From Clostridium sp. (lineage in GTDB: Bacteria; Bacillota_A; Clostridia; Lachnospirales; Lachnospiraceae), in NCBI GenBank assembly GCA_023666975.1, contig JAMPAW010000015.1:1-43188 (forward strand): DNA of 43,188 nt. The letters run 5' to 3'. A program made the translations under genes and the position numbers. Numbering within the stretch: position 1 is the first letter of the stretch; each line of letters begins with the position of its first letter. Below, piece by piece: positions 1 to 8,909 of the stretch. The notes under the pieces are model-generated. The model did no database searches, was not told the DNA's origin, and worked only from the letters and a program-made list of their open reading frames with translations.

Positions 1-114
1 GGAGCGAAAGCGTGTCTGCGTGGAACCTGTTTATTATCACCAATCGCTGTAGTAGATAGCCATGCGTACCTCGCCTTCGTTTCACTTCGGCTCGGTCACA
101 GGCATTCGCCCTAT

Positions 115-177
115 GTGGCAAAAGTTGAATACGTCTGCCTATGAGCAAGCTCTCGGCAGCCAATTCAACTTTGCCAC
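115..177. repeat. Long imperfect inverted repeat in the leader before the first operon
   Basis: The arms at 115-130 and 163-177 are complementary over 15 bases with one bulged A. An inner CTGCC/GGCAG pair (135-139 and 155-159) extends the stem. It lies about 55 bases before the response regulator start. The first 231 bases hold no gene I can support. It could be an RNA leader, a terminator of an upstream gene, or an intergenic repeat. Confidence 0.55.
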
Positions 178-231
178 GCATGGCTCAAGGCTTGCGTGAA
201 ACCCATAATTTGTTAATACAAGGAGGCCGTT

Positions 232-897
232 ATGAAATTATTACTGGTTGAAGATAATGAAACCATCCTATTAGGTTTAGAATATCTTCTGAAAGAGGAA
301 GGCTATGAATATGCGGTTGCCCGAACTTATGAGGAAGCCATTACACTACATGGGCAGCAGTATTTTGACCTTGCGATTTTGGATATTTCCCTTCCGGATG
401 GCGATGGATTTGAGCTGTGCCGTCAATTTAAGAAGGCACAGGAACTACCGGTAATCTTTTTGACGGCTAAGGAAGAAGAAAAGGATGTAGTCCAGGGCTT
501 TGATGTAGGCGCGGACGACTATATTCAGAAGCCTTTTCGGAATCGGGAGCTGATATCCCGGATTAAAAATGTACTGCGGCGGAGCGGTAAGACACAGGAA
601 GTATTGCATTGTAAATTCCTAAAGCTGGATACCAGAACCGGTATGGCATATAGTCATGGAGAACCACTTACTTTAACGAAACTGGAATATAAGATATTAA
701 GTAATATGCTGAGCAATCAGGGCAGGCTGTTTACCAGAGATGAAATCCTGGAGGGCATTTGGGATGCTTCCGGTAATTTTGTGAACGATAATACCCTTTC
801 CGTTACGATGAAGCGGATTCGGGAAAAAATCGGGGATACCGAGGGTGAAATCATAAAAACCGTTCGAGGAATGGGGTATCGGATTGAAAAAGAGTAA
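232..897 (+). CDS. OmpR-family response regulator
   Basis: A DNA-binding response regulator of 221 residues. The receiver domain (about 1-115) shows the acidic pair ED at 7-8, the phosphoacceptor Asp51 in LAILDISLP, the Thr of FLTAK and the Lys of QKPF. The C-terminal winged helix (about 125-220) ends in the typical TVRGMGYR motif. The start follows a strong AAGGAGG at good spacing. It sits 70 bases upstream of a histidine kinase and is the first gene of a four-gene set ending in an FtsX-type transporter. In the family, such regulators usually switch on the neighbouring transporter in response to peptide antibiotics or envelope stress. The substrate here is not known from sequence. Confidence 0.95.
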   Translation: MKLLLVEDNETILLGLEYLLKEEGYEYAVARTYEEAITLHGQQYFDLAILDISLPDGDGFELCRQFKKAQELPVIFLTAKEEEKDVVQGFDVGADDYIQKPFRNRELISRIKNVLRRSGKTQEVLHCKFLKLDTRTGMAYSHGEPLTLTKLEYKILSNMLSNQGRLFTRDEILEGIWDASGNFVNDNTLSVTMKRIREKIGDTEGEIIKTVRGMGYRIEKE

Positions 898-967
898 AAA
901 TCCAATAGGAATATCAGGTTGATAAAAATAAAGATTCATTAGAGAAAGGTAGGATATAGGAAAAGTA

Positions 968-2191
968 ATGTGGAATAAGAATAAAGCCTTTCGAAAATAT
1001 ATCATTATCATGCTGGCGGTTATGGTGGTTATAATGGCAGCCTTTAATATATACATTCAAAATACCTTTCAAAAAATGGCGGAAAATTATTATGGTGTCA
1101 TAGCTGTTTTGTTGGAGCAGGTCAGGGAGCAATATCCGGATTTTAAAGAAGAGGAATGGATACAGGTATTGAACCAGGAGACGCTTCCGAAAGCAGAGAT
1201 GCAGAACCTGGAACAATACGGTATCGTTCCAGAGGATATGCCCATACTGAGTCAAAGCAGATATCAGATGAGAATTCTGATTGGCGGTAATCTTTTGATT
1301 TTACTGTTATGTGGTGGGATTTTGATGCTGATACTGGCATATCAAAGACAGCGTGACCGACAGATTGCTCAATTGGTTTCCTATATTCGTCAAATTGAGC
1401 AGGGAATCTATGCCCTGGATTTGGAAGAAAATGAAGAAGATGAACTGAGCGATTTAAAAAATGAACTGTATAAGATTACAGTAATGCTAAAGGAGGCGGC
1501 AAGGCTTTCTGCCGGACAGAAGAAGGCACTGGCAGATTCCGTATCGGACATTTCCCATCAATTAAAGACGCCCCTGACTTCTGTTATGGTTTTGTTGGAT
1601 AATCTGTCAGAAAGTGAACATATGGAGGAAGAAACCAGAAGGCGGTTTTTATCGGAGATTACCAGTCAGCTTACGAATGTAAACTGGCTGGTTGCTACGC
1701 TGTTAAAGCTGTCGAGGTTGGATGCAGGCGTTGTTGAATTTCAGAATCAGTGTATTGACCTGGATGCCTTGATTGAACAGGTATTGGACAAGCTGGCAAT
1801 CATGGCGGAATGGAAGCAGATTACTCTGGTGAAGGAAGGAGCAGAGGGGGTGGCTCTGACCGGAGATGAGCATTGGATTGGAGAGGCGTTGACTAATCTG
1901 GTCAAAAATGCGATAGAGCATAGTCCGGCTCAGACTTCTGTCCGGATTCGGATAGAGGATAATACCGTCTATACGGCAGTCTCTGTCGTTGATGCCGGGG
2001 AAGGCATTGAGGAGGAAGAGCAGAAGCACATTTTTGAGCGGTTTTATCGAAGCAAATCAGCAAAGAAGGATAGTGTGGGAATCGGCCTTTCTTTGTGTAA
2101 AGAGATTATAGAACGTCAGAATGGTTACATTACTGTATCCTCTAACCGGGAAACGGGAACGGAATTCTTAATAAAATTCTTAAAATCATAA
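968..2191 (+). CDS. Sensor histidine kinase
   Basis: Membrane sensor kinase of 407 residues and partner of the preceding regulator. Two membrane segments (about 10-29 and 103-124) flank an extracytoplasmic domain of roughly 70 residues. A short linker leads to HisKA with the phosphorylated His197 in DISHQLKTPL. The ATPase domain has the N box (LTNLVKNAIEHS), the G1 motif DAGEGI and the G2 motif GIGLSL. The outer domain is longer than the few-residue loop of BceS-type intramembrane sensors, so direct sensing of an outside signal is plausible (inference). The ATG follows the weak purine-rich AGGAAAAGTA. It is followed closely by the ABC ATPase gene. Confidence 0.94.
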   Translation: MWNKNKAFRKYIIIMLAVMVVIMAAFNIYIQNTFQKMAENYYGVIAVLLEQVREQYPDFKEEEWIQVLNQETLPKAEMQNLEQYGIVPEDMPILSQSRYQMRILIGGNLLILLLCGGILMLILAYQRQRDRQIAQLVSYIRQIEQGIYALDLEENEEDELSDLKNELYKITVMLKEAARLSAGQKKALADSVSDISHQLKTPLTSVMVLLDNLSESEHMEEETRRRFLSEITSQLTNVNWLVATLLKLSRLDAGVVEFQNQCIDLDALIEQVLDKLAIMAEWKQITLVKEGAEGVALTGDEHWIGEALTNLVKNAIEHSPAQTSVRIRIEDNTVYTAVSVVDAGEGIEEEEQKHIFERFYRSKSAKKDSVGIGLSLCKEIIERQNGYITVSSNRETGTEFLIKFLKS

Positions 2192-2257
2192 AATGTCACC
2201 GGAATGTCATTTTACTTTGTTATGGTTGGAGCAAAGAAAATGAAAGGATGGATGTAT

Positions 2258-2938
2258 ATGGAAATCGTAAGAACAGAGCATTTATCAAAAATCTACGGAA
2301 CCGAAAAGAATAAAGTGATTGCAGTAGATGATGTATATTTATCGGTAGCACAGGGAGAATTTGTTGCAATCGTAGGAAGCTCCGGCAGTGGAAAGTCTAC
2401 CCTTCTTCATATGCTGGGAGGTGTGGACCGCCCCACCAGCGGCAGGGTTTTGATTGAAGATGAAGATATTTATCAGATGAATGATGATAAGCTTGCAATC
2501 TTTCGCCGCCGACAGGTAGGATTAATTTATCAGTTTTTTAATCTGATTCCGGTTCTGAATGTGGAGGAGAATATGACTCTGCCAACGGAACTGGATGGCA
2601 AAACACCGGACCGGAAGCTGTTGGAGGAGTTAACGGATACCTTAGGGCTTGGAAATCGGTTAAATCACTTGCCCAATGAGCTTTCTGGCGGACAACAGCA
2701 GCGGGTTGCCATTGGCAGGGCATTGATGAACCGACCGGCAATCTTACTGGCAGATGAACCCACGGGGAATCTGGATTCCAAGGCTAGTAATGAAATCATT
2801 GAATTATTGAAGTTATTTAACCACAGATATAAACAGACCACGATTATGATTACCCATGATATGGAGATTGCGAAGCAGGCAGACCGGGTACTGACGATAG
2901 AAGACGGCAGGATTGCATCCGAGCGGGAGAGAGGGTGA
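2258..2938 (+). CDS. ABC transporter ATPase, MacB/LolD-like
   Basis: Cytoplasmic ATPase of 226 residues for the FtsX-like permease encoded four bases downstream. It has Walker A GSSGSGKST, the Q-loop region, signature LSGGQQQR, Walker B ILLADEPT followed by GNLDS, and the switch His in ITHDM. This is the profile of the MacB/LolD/BceA group. I chose the ATG at 2258 (MEIVRTEHLSK) because AAAGG lies about 10 bases upstream and family members start this way. An ATG at 2252 and longer forms reaching 2204 are open but lack a better ribosome site. These ATPases power export or mechanical signalling, commonly resistance to peptide antibiotics; which one applies here is not determined. Confidence 0.93.
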   Translation: MEIVRTEHLSKIYGTEKNKVIAVDDVYLSVAQGEFVAIVGSSGSGKSTLLHMLGGVDRPTSGRVLIEDEDIYQMNDDKLAIFRRRQVGLIYQFFNLIPVLNVEENMTLPTELDGKTPDRKLLEELTDTLGLGNRLNHLPNELSGGQQQRVAIGRALMNRPAILLADEPTGNLDSKASNEIIELLKLFNHRYKQTTIMITHDMEIAKQADRVLTIEDGRIASERERG

Positions 2939-2942
2939 TTAT

Positions 2943-5582
2943 ATGAAGGTATTGAGAAAATTAACACTCCGAACCCTGTTTATGAATAAAAAACGTACTA
3001 TCGTGACGATTGTAGGAATTATGCTTGCGACAGCTCTGATTACCTGTGTTGCAAATATGGCGGAAAGCCTTCGTGCCAGCATGATTGCTTATGAAAAGGC
3101 GGCCTCTGGAGATTATCATTATGCATTTTACGGGGTATCCCAGGAAAACCGAAAGTATTTTGAGAATAATCGGAATATCCAGTCTTTGGGTTATGATGCG
3201 GCGGTTGGGTATGCCATGCTGGAGGGAAGTACGAATCCGGATAAGCCGTATCTGTATCTTCGGGCAATGGATGAAGCTGGTATGCGGGGAGCCGGAGTAC
3301 CGTCAAGACTGTTGGAGGGCAGACTTCCGGAAAATGAGCATGAGCTTTTGATTTCCAAACACATACAAACCAATGGCGGTGTGAAATATCAGATAGGAGA
3401 CCACTTGACCCTTGAAATCGGACAGAGAGTTTTGTCTGATGGAAGTATACTAACGCAGGGGAATCCATTTCTTTATGAAGAAGAGAGTTTTGTACCGCAG
3501 CAAAGTGTAGAATACACGATAGTGGGTATTATGGAACGCCCAAGTTTAAGTGAGGAATCTACGAATTCCCCGGGATATATGGTTGTAACTTACCTGTCAG
3601 ACAAAAATAAGCCGGAAACGATGAACCTCTATGCCACGTATACAAAAACTGCTCTGCGAAACCGGGACCAGGTGACTGCTTCGTTGTTGGGCGTATCGGA
3701 TGAATTGTATCAGCGATATCGATATGGAACGGGCGGGGATGAGCTTACGGCAGAGGAGTTTGAAAAGCTGGAGGCGGTAGCATCCTGGCATGAAATAAAT
3801 GTATGGCTGTTGAAATGGGAACTGATGCTTTTTTCAGACGGTACCAAGGGGATGCTGTATTCCATGGCAGCAGTAGCAATCCTGATTATTATTGTTACCG
3901 GAGTATTCTGTATTCGGAATAGCTTTGTGATTTCCCTGACAGAGAAAATGAAGCTTTATGGCATGTTATCCTCGGTGGGAGCGACGAAAAAGCAGCGGAA
4001 GCAGTTGGTGCATGGAGAAGCTGTTCTCTTAGGATGCATAGGTATTCCACTGGGGATTCTCTGCGGTGTGCTTGCAACATATCTTGTGGTAAGGTTTACC
4101 AGCGGTTTAATGACGATGGGATTGGGAATCCAATTGATTTTCGCCTTTTCTGTACCAGCTATGGTGGTCGGAGTACTGTTGTCTATGGTTACTGTTTATT
4201 TCTCTGCCGGACAGGCGGCAAGGAGGGCGTCAAAGGTTTCACCTATCAGCGCTATCCGTGGGAATGAAATGATTAAAATTCAGGCAAAAGAGATACGCAC
4301 ACCGAAACTGTTTCACCGACTGTTCGGCATAGGCGGAGCCATTGCATATAAGAACCTTCGGCGGGCAAGGGTGAAATATCGGACCACTGTGATTTCCATT
4401 GTGGTTAGTGTAGCAGTATTCATTGCCATGACAACATTTATACAGCTTGGGTTTCGGGCAACGAATATATACTATAAGGACATTCCATATCAGATTGCAG
4501 TGACCATATCTGAGTATGAGAATCCGGATGATGTATCATGGATTCGTAATCTGGATGGTATCCGGCAGTATGAGCTTCAGACGCGGGGAGCAATTCTGGT
4601 GAATCCTGCTGAGCTTGCCTATACCGACCGATATTTGGAGTTACATCCGTATTTAATGGAAATGGAAGAAGCTGATATTAAATTAGTGGCAATCGGTTCG
4701 GATAACTATGAAGAATATTGCAGAAAACTAGGTCTTTCTCCGGAGGAGGTAAAGGATAAAGGGATTCTAATTGCTGATTACTCCGAGGTAATGGAGGATG
4801 GTAAACGAGCAGAGGGAATGATGTTCGAGCATCATCCCGGTGATGTGATTCATGGGAAAGCAGAGGCAGAACAGTATGCTTCAAATGAAGAGGCTGGAGA
4901 GGAGCAGGAATATGAAAATATTGATATTGAGCTTGCAGCCCAGACAGATGTCCGACCGATGAGCCTGCATCATGAAGGAGGACAAATTCTGATAATGAGT
5001 AACGAATGGTTCGAGGAGCATGAAGCGTTGAGGCATGAGAACTCGTACCTATTTATTCAGTGTGATGATGCAGATTCTATACAAAAGGAAGTGGAAGATT
5101 ATCTGGATATGAACGCTACATCATATTATTTATATAATGTCCAAGAGGAGCAGGAGAGTAACCAGTCTTTGTATACTTTGATTTCCGTATTTCTGTATGG
5201 ATTTATAATCGTAATAGCCTTAATCGGAATTACGAATATATTCAATACCATTACTACGAATATGGAATTGCGTTCGAGAGAATTTGCAATGTTGAAATCC
5301 ATAGGAATGACCCGTAAAGAATTTCGGCGACTGGTAAGTCTGGAGAGCTTATTTTATGGTGTAAAATCACTTTTAATTGGAATACCCGTAGGAATTGTAC
5401 TTTCACTTTGTTTTTATGCCGCATTTTCCAGACAGATTGAAACCGCTTATCAACTGCCATATAGTGGAATTGTTATATCGATATTGGCGGTACTCCTTCT
5501 TCTCTTTGTGATTACAAGGTATTCTATGGGAAGAATTAATCGAAAGAATATTGTGGAAACCATACAAAGCGAGAATATATAA
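2943..5582 (+). CDS. FtsX-type ABC transporter permease
   Basis: Large integral membrane permease of 879 residues. One segment near residues 20-40 is followed by an extracytoplasmic domain of about 260 residues, then three segments (about 305-420). A second half has a segment near 480-500, another outer domain of about 240 residues, and three C-terminal segments (about 742-860). Both halves carry the FtsX feature of a short conserved loop (MKLYGMLSSVGATKKQ and REFAMLKSIGMTRKEF). The start at 2943 follows GAGAGAGGG. It ends the operon, and a strong terminator follows. Two FtsX domains with large ectodomains fit multi-domain peptide-resistance or envelope-remodelling transporters, not classical uptake systems. 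Confidence 0.92.
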   Translation: MKVLRKLTLRTLFMNKKRTIVTIVGIMLATALITCVANMAESLRASMIAYEKAASGDYHYAFYGVSQENRKYFENNRNIQSLGYDAAVGYAMLEGSTNPDKPYLYLRAMDEAGMRGAGVPSRLLEGRLPENEHELLISKHIQTNGGVKYQIGDHLTLEIGQRVLSDGSILTQGNPFLYEEESFVPQQSVEYTIVGIMERPSLSEESTNSPGYMVVTYLSDKNKPETMNLYATYTKTALRNRDQVTASLLGVSDELYQRYRYGTGGDELTAEEFEKLEAVASWHEINVWLLKWELMLFSDGTKGMLYSMAAVAILIIIVTGVFCIRNSFVISLTEKMKLYGMLSSVGATKKQRKQLVHGEAVLLGCIGIPLGILCGVLATYLVVRFTSGLMTMGLGIQLIFAFSVPAMVVGVLLSMVTVYFSAGQAARRASKVSPISAIRGNEMIKIQAKEIRTPKLFHRLFGIGGAIAYKNLRRARVKYRTTVISIVVSVAVFIAMTTFIQLGFRATNIYYKDIPYQIAVTISEYENPDDVSWIRNLDGIRQYELQTRGAILVNPAELAYTDRYLELHPYLMEMEEADIKLVAIGSDNYEEYCRKLGLSPEEVKDKGILIADYSEVMEDGKRAEGMMFEHHPGDVIHGKAEAEQYASNEEAGEEQEYENIDIELAAQTDVRPMSLHHEGGQILIMSNEWFEEHEALRHENSYLFIQCDDADSIQKEVEDYLDMNATSYYLYNVQEEQESNQSLYTLISVFLYGFIIVIALIGITNIFNTITTNMELRSREFAMLKSIGMTRKEFRRLVSLESLFYGVKSLLIGIPVGIVLSLCFYAAFSRQIETAYQLPYSGIVISILAVLLLLFVITRYSMGRINRKNIVETIQSENI

Positions 5583-5607
5583 GGATTCGGATAGGAATAG
5601 AATATAA

Positions 5608-5649
5608 AAACAAGGGCTTGCAGCATATCCTGTCTGCAAGCCCTTGTTT
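5608..5649. terminator. Bidirectional intrinsic terminator
   Basis: Arms of about 15 bases (AACAAGGGCTTGCAG and its complement) close a 10-base loop. A-rich and T-rich flanks lie on either side. It separates the convergent FtsX permease and nrdG and can serve both strands. Confidence 0.88.
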
Positions 5650-5667
5650 CTAAGCCACTAAATGATT

Positions 5668-6231
5668 CTAATTTGTTTGGACCTCGCTTCCCTTTGAAAA
5701 GAAATCCTGACTTTCATCCCAAAGAACAGTCTTTCCGGTTTTTAATGATTCCTGTACACATATGATTCGCTGATTTCGGGAACCGCGGAACTTGATTCCC
5801 AGGTCCTTCTCTTCCTCGATAAATGGTCCATCTACCAGAACATCAATGTAAGAAAGTAATTCTGTGGTTTCCGGCCAGATTGGAATCATATTTTTCATGA
5901 TATTTTCATCAAATAGGTAGCCGGTATAGCACCAGATGCTTTTATCCGGATACTTTTCCTTTACTGCACGTACCAGTGGCAGCAGTCCGAATTGATTGGT
6001 ATGCTCGAATGGTTCTCCACCCAGTATGGTAAGTCCCCGAATGTAATCAGGCGCCATATAGTCTAAAATGGTTTTAATCGTACCGGAGGTAAACAAAGAA
6101 CCATAGTTGAAATCCCAGGTTTCCGGATTAAAGCAATTCTTGCAGTGATGGGTACACCCGCTGACGAAGAGAGAAATACGCACGCCTGGTCCATTGGCAA
6201 TATCATATTGTTTTATATCTGCAAAGTTCAT
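5668..6231 (-). CDS. nrdG: Anaerobic ribonucleotide reductase activating protein
   Basis: Radical-SAM activase of 187 residues that installs the glycyl radical on NrdD. Near its N-terminus it has the cluster motif C-x3-C-x2-C in SGCTHHCKNCFN, preceded by DIANGPGVRISLFVSGC, and further on the GGEPF motif typical of the family. I place the start at 6231 (MNFADIKQYD), which has AGGGAG about 7 bases upstream. The frame runs 34 codons further back but passes through an intergenic hairpin. It follows nrdD on the same strand with about 126 bases between them, so both are probably cotranscribed from the nrdD promoter, with the intervening hairpin tuning the level. Confidence 0.95.
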   Translation of the reverse strand: MNFADIKQYDIANGPGVRISLFVSGCTHHCKNCFNPETWDFNYGSLFTSGTIKTILDYMAPDYIRGLTILGGEPFEHTNQFGLLPLVRAVKEKYPDKSIWCYTGYLFDENIMKNMIPIWPETTELLSYIDVLVDGPFIEEEKDLGIKFRGSRNQRIICVQESLKTGKTVLWDESQDFFSKGSEVQTN

Positions 6232-6306
6232 CTTTATACTCCCTGTTTTGTATTTGTATTCCTGCTGAAGGTCAGTTGGTTTTGTAGCAGGAATTGATTT
6301 AGAAAA

Positions 6307-6340
6307 GTGCCAAGCGGACGAATTGATTTCCACTTGGCAC
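6307..6340 (-). terminator. Hairpin between nrdD and nrdG
   Basis: Read on the minus strand, GTGCCAAG pairs with CTTGGCAC around an 18-base loop and is followed by TTTTCT. The short T run makes it a partial terminator or an mRNA-processing or stability hairpin that could lower nrdG relative to nrdD. Confidence 0.55.
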
Positions 6341-6357
6341 CGAAAAAATTACGATTA

Positions 6358-8484
6358 TTACAGGTGTAATACCCGGGCCTTAATTTCCTTGGTCTTACCG
6401 ACATTCCAGAAGTTCTCACCCAGATAACCGCAGGTACGGCGTGTAACATTCATCTTGGAATGGTCTTTATTATGACACTGTGGACATTCCCATTCATTAT
6501 TGTCATTCACTATGATTTCGCCATCCCAGCCACATACATGGCAGTAGTCTGACTTGGTATTAAACTCTGCATACTGGATGTTGTCATAAATATAACGGAC
6601 AACCTCGGAAAGGGCCTCCAGATTATTCCGCATATTTGGTATCTCTACATAAGAGATGGCACCGCCGGAGGAAATTTCCTGGAACTGGCTTTCAAACTGG
6701 AATTTACTGAAAGCATCAATCTTCTCCCGGACATCAACATGATAAGAATTGGTATAATATCCTTTATCCGTAACATCTTCAATGGTTCCAAAGCGTTCCT
6801 TATCAATTCTTGCAAACCGATAGCAAAGGGATTCGGCAGGCGTGCCATAAAGTGCAAATCCAATGCCGGTCTGTGCTTTCCAGCGGTCAGTCGTTTCCCG
6901 TAAATGCTTCATAACACGCAGGGCAAAGTCTAAGCCATCCGGCTCGGTATGACTGACGCCTTTTACTAGCTTGGTAACCTCATATAATCCGATATATCCA
7001 AGAGAAATGCTGGAATAGCCGTTATATAATAATTTATCAATCTTTTCTCCCTTTTTCAGACGGGCGATAGCGCCGTACTGCCAGTGAATCGGACTGACAT
7101 CTGAGGTCACACCAACCAATGCATTATGACGGCACATTAAGGCTTCATAGCAAAGCTCCAGACGTTCATCAAAGATTTCCCAGAACTTCTTTTCATCCTT
7201 CTTTGCCAGAATACCAATCTGAGGCAGATTCAGGGAAACAACCCCCTGGTTAAACCGACCCTCAAACTTATAATTGCCATTTTCATCCTGCCAAGGCGAA
7301 AGGAAGCTGCGACAACCCATTGGACTGAATACATTTCCTTCATAGTTCTGACGCATCATCTTGGCGCTGATGTAATCCGGATACATACGCTTTGCAGAGC
7401 ATCGTACAGCCATTTCCGTTATATGATCATACTCACCACCCTTTAAGCAGTTGCATTCATCCAATACATAAATCAGCTTCGGGAATGCAGGGGTCACATA
7501 GACCCCCTTTTCATTCTTGATGCCTTCCATACGCTGACGAAGGATTTCGGCAATAATCTGGGCATTTTCCTTGATATATTCATCCTTCTCATCCAGATAC
7601 AGGAACAAGGTAACAAATGGAGATTGTCCATTTGTTGTCATCAGGGTATTAATCTGATACTGAATGGTCTGTACACCGGACCGTAATTCATCCTGTACCC
7701 GTTCCTGGACCATGGCTTCAATGATATCCTCTGTAACCCGGTCGCCAAACTGTTCTTCAAAGCGTTCTTTATATTTATTATAGCTTTTTCTTAAATATTT
7801 ACCCAGGTGACGGACATCTACAGACTGTCCTCCGTACTGGCTGCTGGCTACAGAAGAAATAATCTGGGTCATAACCGTGCAGGCTACCTGAAAGCTTTTC
7901 GGACTTTCAATTAACTTGCCGTTCATTACGGTTCCATTGTCCAGCATATCACCAATATTAATCAGACAGCAGTTAAAGATTGGCTGCAGGAAATAGTCGG
8001 AGTCATGGAAATGCAGAACACCTTCCTCATGTGCCTTGGCGATTTTTTCCGGCAGCAGGATTCGTTTGGTCAAATCCTTAGATACTTCGCCGGCAATCAA
8101 ATCACGCTGGGTAGATGCAACGGTAGCATTTTTGTTAGAATTCTCCTCCATGACATCTTTATTGCTGTTCTTAATCAGACTTAGGATGGATTCATCCGTG
8201 GTATTTGCTTTACGCACCAGCTCTCTGGTATAACGGTAAATAATATATGTCTTTGCCAGAACAAACTTACCGTCTGCCATTAATTTCTGCTCAATAATAT
8301 CCTGTATGTCCTCTACCAGCATCCGGGTACGGTTCTTCCCTTCAATGTAGCTGATAATGTTGTCGATTGTGTCTACGGAAACCTGTTCAGAAGGAGAGAC
8401 TTCAGCATTTGCCTTCTGAATTGCGGTTACGATTTTACTTCGGTCATAAGTAACTGTCTGACCGTCACGTTTAATAACTTGCAT
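6358..8484 (-). CDS. nrdD: Anaerobic ribonucleoside-triphosphate reductase
   Basis: Class III reductase of 708 residues that makes deoxynucleotides from ribonucleoside triphosphates without oxygen. The N-terminus is an ATP cone (about 1-90: MQVIKRDGQTVTYDRSKI) for allosteric control. The C-terminus has the zinc site (CHVCGW then CPQC) and the glycyl-radical motif RTCGYLG. The start at 8484 has AGGTGGGG just upstream; the frame stays open 23 codons further but without a site. It is transcribed away from the repeat array and ahead of nrdG. Regulation by NrdR is supported by box-like sites upstream of the gene. Confidence 0.97.
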   Translation of the reverse strand: MQVIKRDGQTVTYDRSKIVTAIQKANAEVSPSEQVSVDTIDNIISYIEGKNRTRMLVEDIQDIIEQKLMADGKFVLAKTYIIYRYTRELVRKANTTDESILSLIKNSNKDVMEENSNKNATVASTQRDLIAGEVSKDLTKRILLPEKIAKAHEEGVLHFHDSDYFLQPIFNCCLINIGDMLDNGTVMNGKLIESPKSFQVACTVMTQIISSVASSQYGGQSVDVRHLGKYLRKSYNKYKERFEEQFGDRVTEDIIEAMVQERVQDELRSGVQTIQYQINTLMTTNGQSPFVTLFLYLDEKDEYIKENAQIIAEILRQRMEGIKNEKGVYVTPAFPKLIYVLDECNCLKGGEYDHITEMAVRCSAKRMYPDYISAKMMRQNYEGNVFSPMGCRSFLSPWQDENGNYKFEGRFNQGVVSLNLPQIGILAKKDEKKFWEIFDERLELCYEALMCRHNALVGVTSDVSPIHWQYGAIARLKKGEKIDKLLYNGYSSISLGYIGLYEVTKLVKGVSHTEPDGLDFALRVMKHLRETTDRWKAQTGIGFALYGTPAESLCYRFARIDKERFGTIEDVTDKGYYTNSYHVDVREKIDAFSKFQFESQFQEISSGGAISYVEIPNMRNNLEALSEVVRYIYDNIQYAEFNTKSDYCHVCGWDGEIIVNDNNEWECPQCHNKDHSKMNVTRRTCGYLGENFWNVGKTKEIKARVLHL

Positions 8485-8588
8485 GTTCTTCCCCACCTTG
8501 TTTTCATTATATAGTAACTTTGCCGTCGAAACCTGTTTCATCCCGAAAAGCAAAAAGCAGGGCTTATTTCAAAACCCTTCGAGTATTT

Positions 8589-8617
8589 ATTATAGCATCT
8601 GGGAAATACTTTGTCTA
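8589..8617 (-). promoter_or_regulatory. nrdD promoter
   Basis: On the minus strand, TAGACA (8612-8617) lies 17 bases before a perfect TATAAT (8589-8594). The -10 box is about 105 bases from the nrdD start codon. Confidence 0.7.
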
Positions 8618-8663
8618 CAACATCTGGGATATTTTTTTTGAAAAAACCACTATATATAGTGGT
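8615..8663. promoter_or_regulatory. Tandem NrdR-like boxes
   Basis: 8646-8663 is a perfect 18-base palindrome, ACCACTATATATAGTGGT, which fits the known NrdR consensus ACACWATATATWGTGT. A weaker match (10 of 16) lies at 8615-8630. The two cores are centred 32 bases apart, the three-turn spacing known for NrdR pairs. The weaker box overlaps the -35 element, as expected for a repressor. Confidence 0.75.
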
Positions 8664-8879
8664 CAGAGAATAAAGTTTTCCATAGAAAGGTGAGAAAATG
8701 CAGAAAGAAAAATGCAAATTCGCAGATAATTTGAAGAAAAAATAAAAATTAACGGTAATTGAAGATAATATTTCGATATATGAGATAATAAGTTTAATGG
8801 TATCTTGTGTTTCATCGGTTGTAGAAACGAAATATCGTGATAATTTTGTGAAATACTTTTCTTTTTCAGGACTTTATGG

Positions 8880-8909
8880 TATGGTACAATATGACTTGAG
8901 GAGGGACCC
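8880..8909 (+). promoter_or_regulatory. Probable promoter and 5' end of the repeat RNA
   Basis: TACAAT at 8885-8890 is a -10-like element placed just before the first unit. The 30 bases here match 32606-32635 at 27 positions, although the DNA further upstream of the two loci differs. No good -35 is visible. This suggests a conserved transcription start at the edge of the repeat. Confidence 0.5.
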
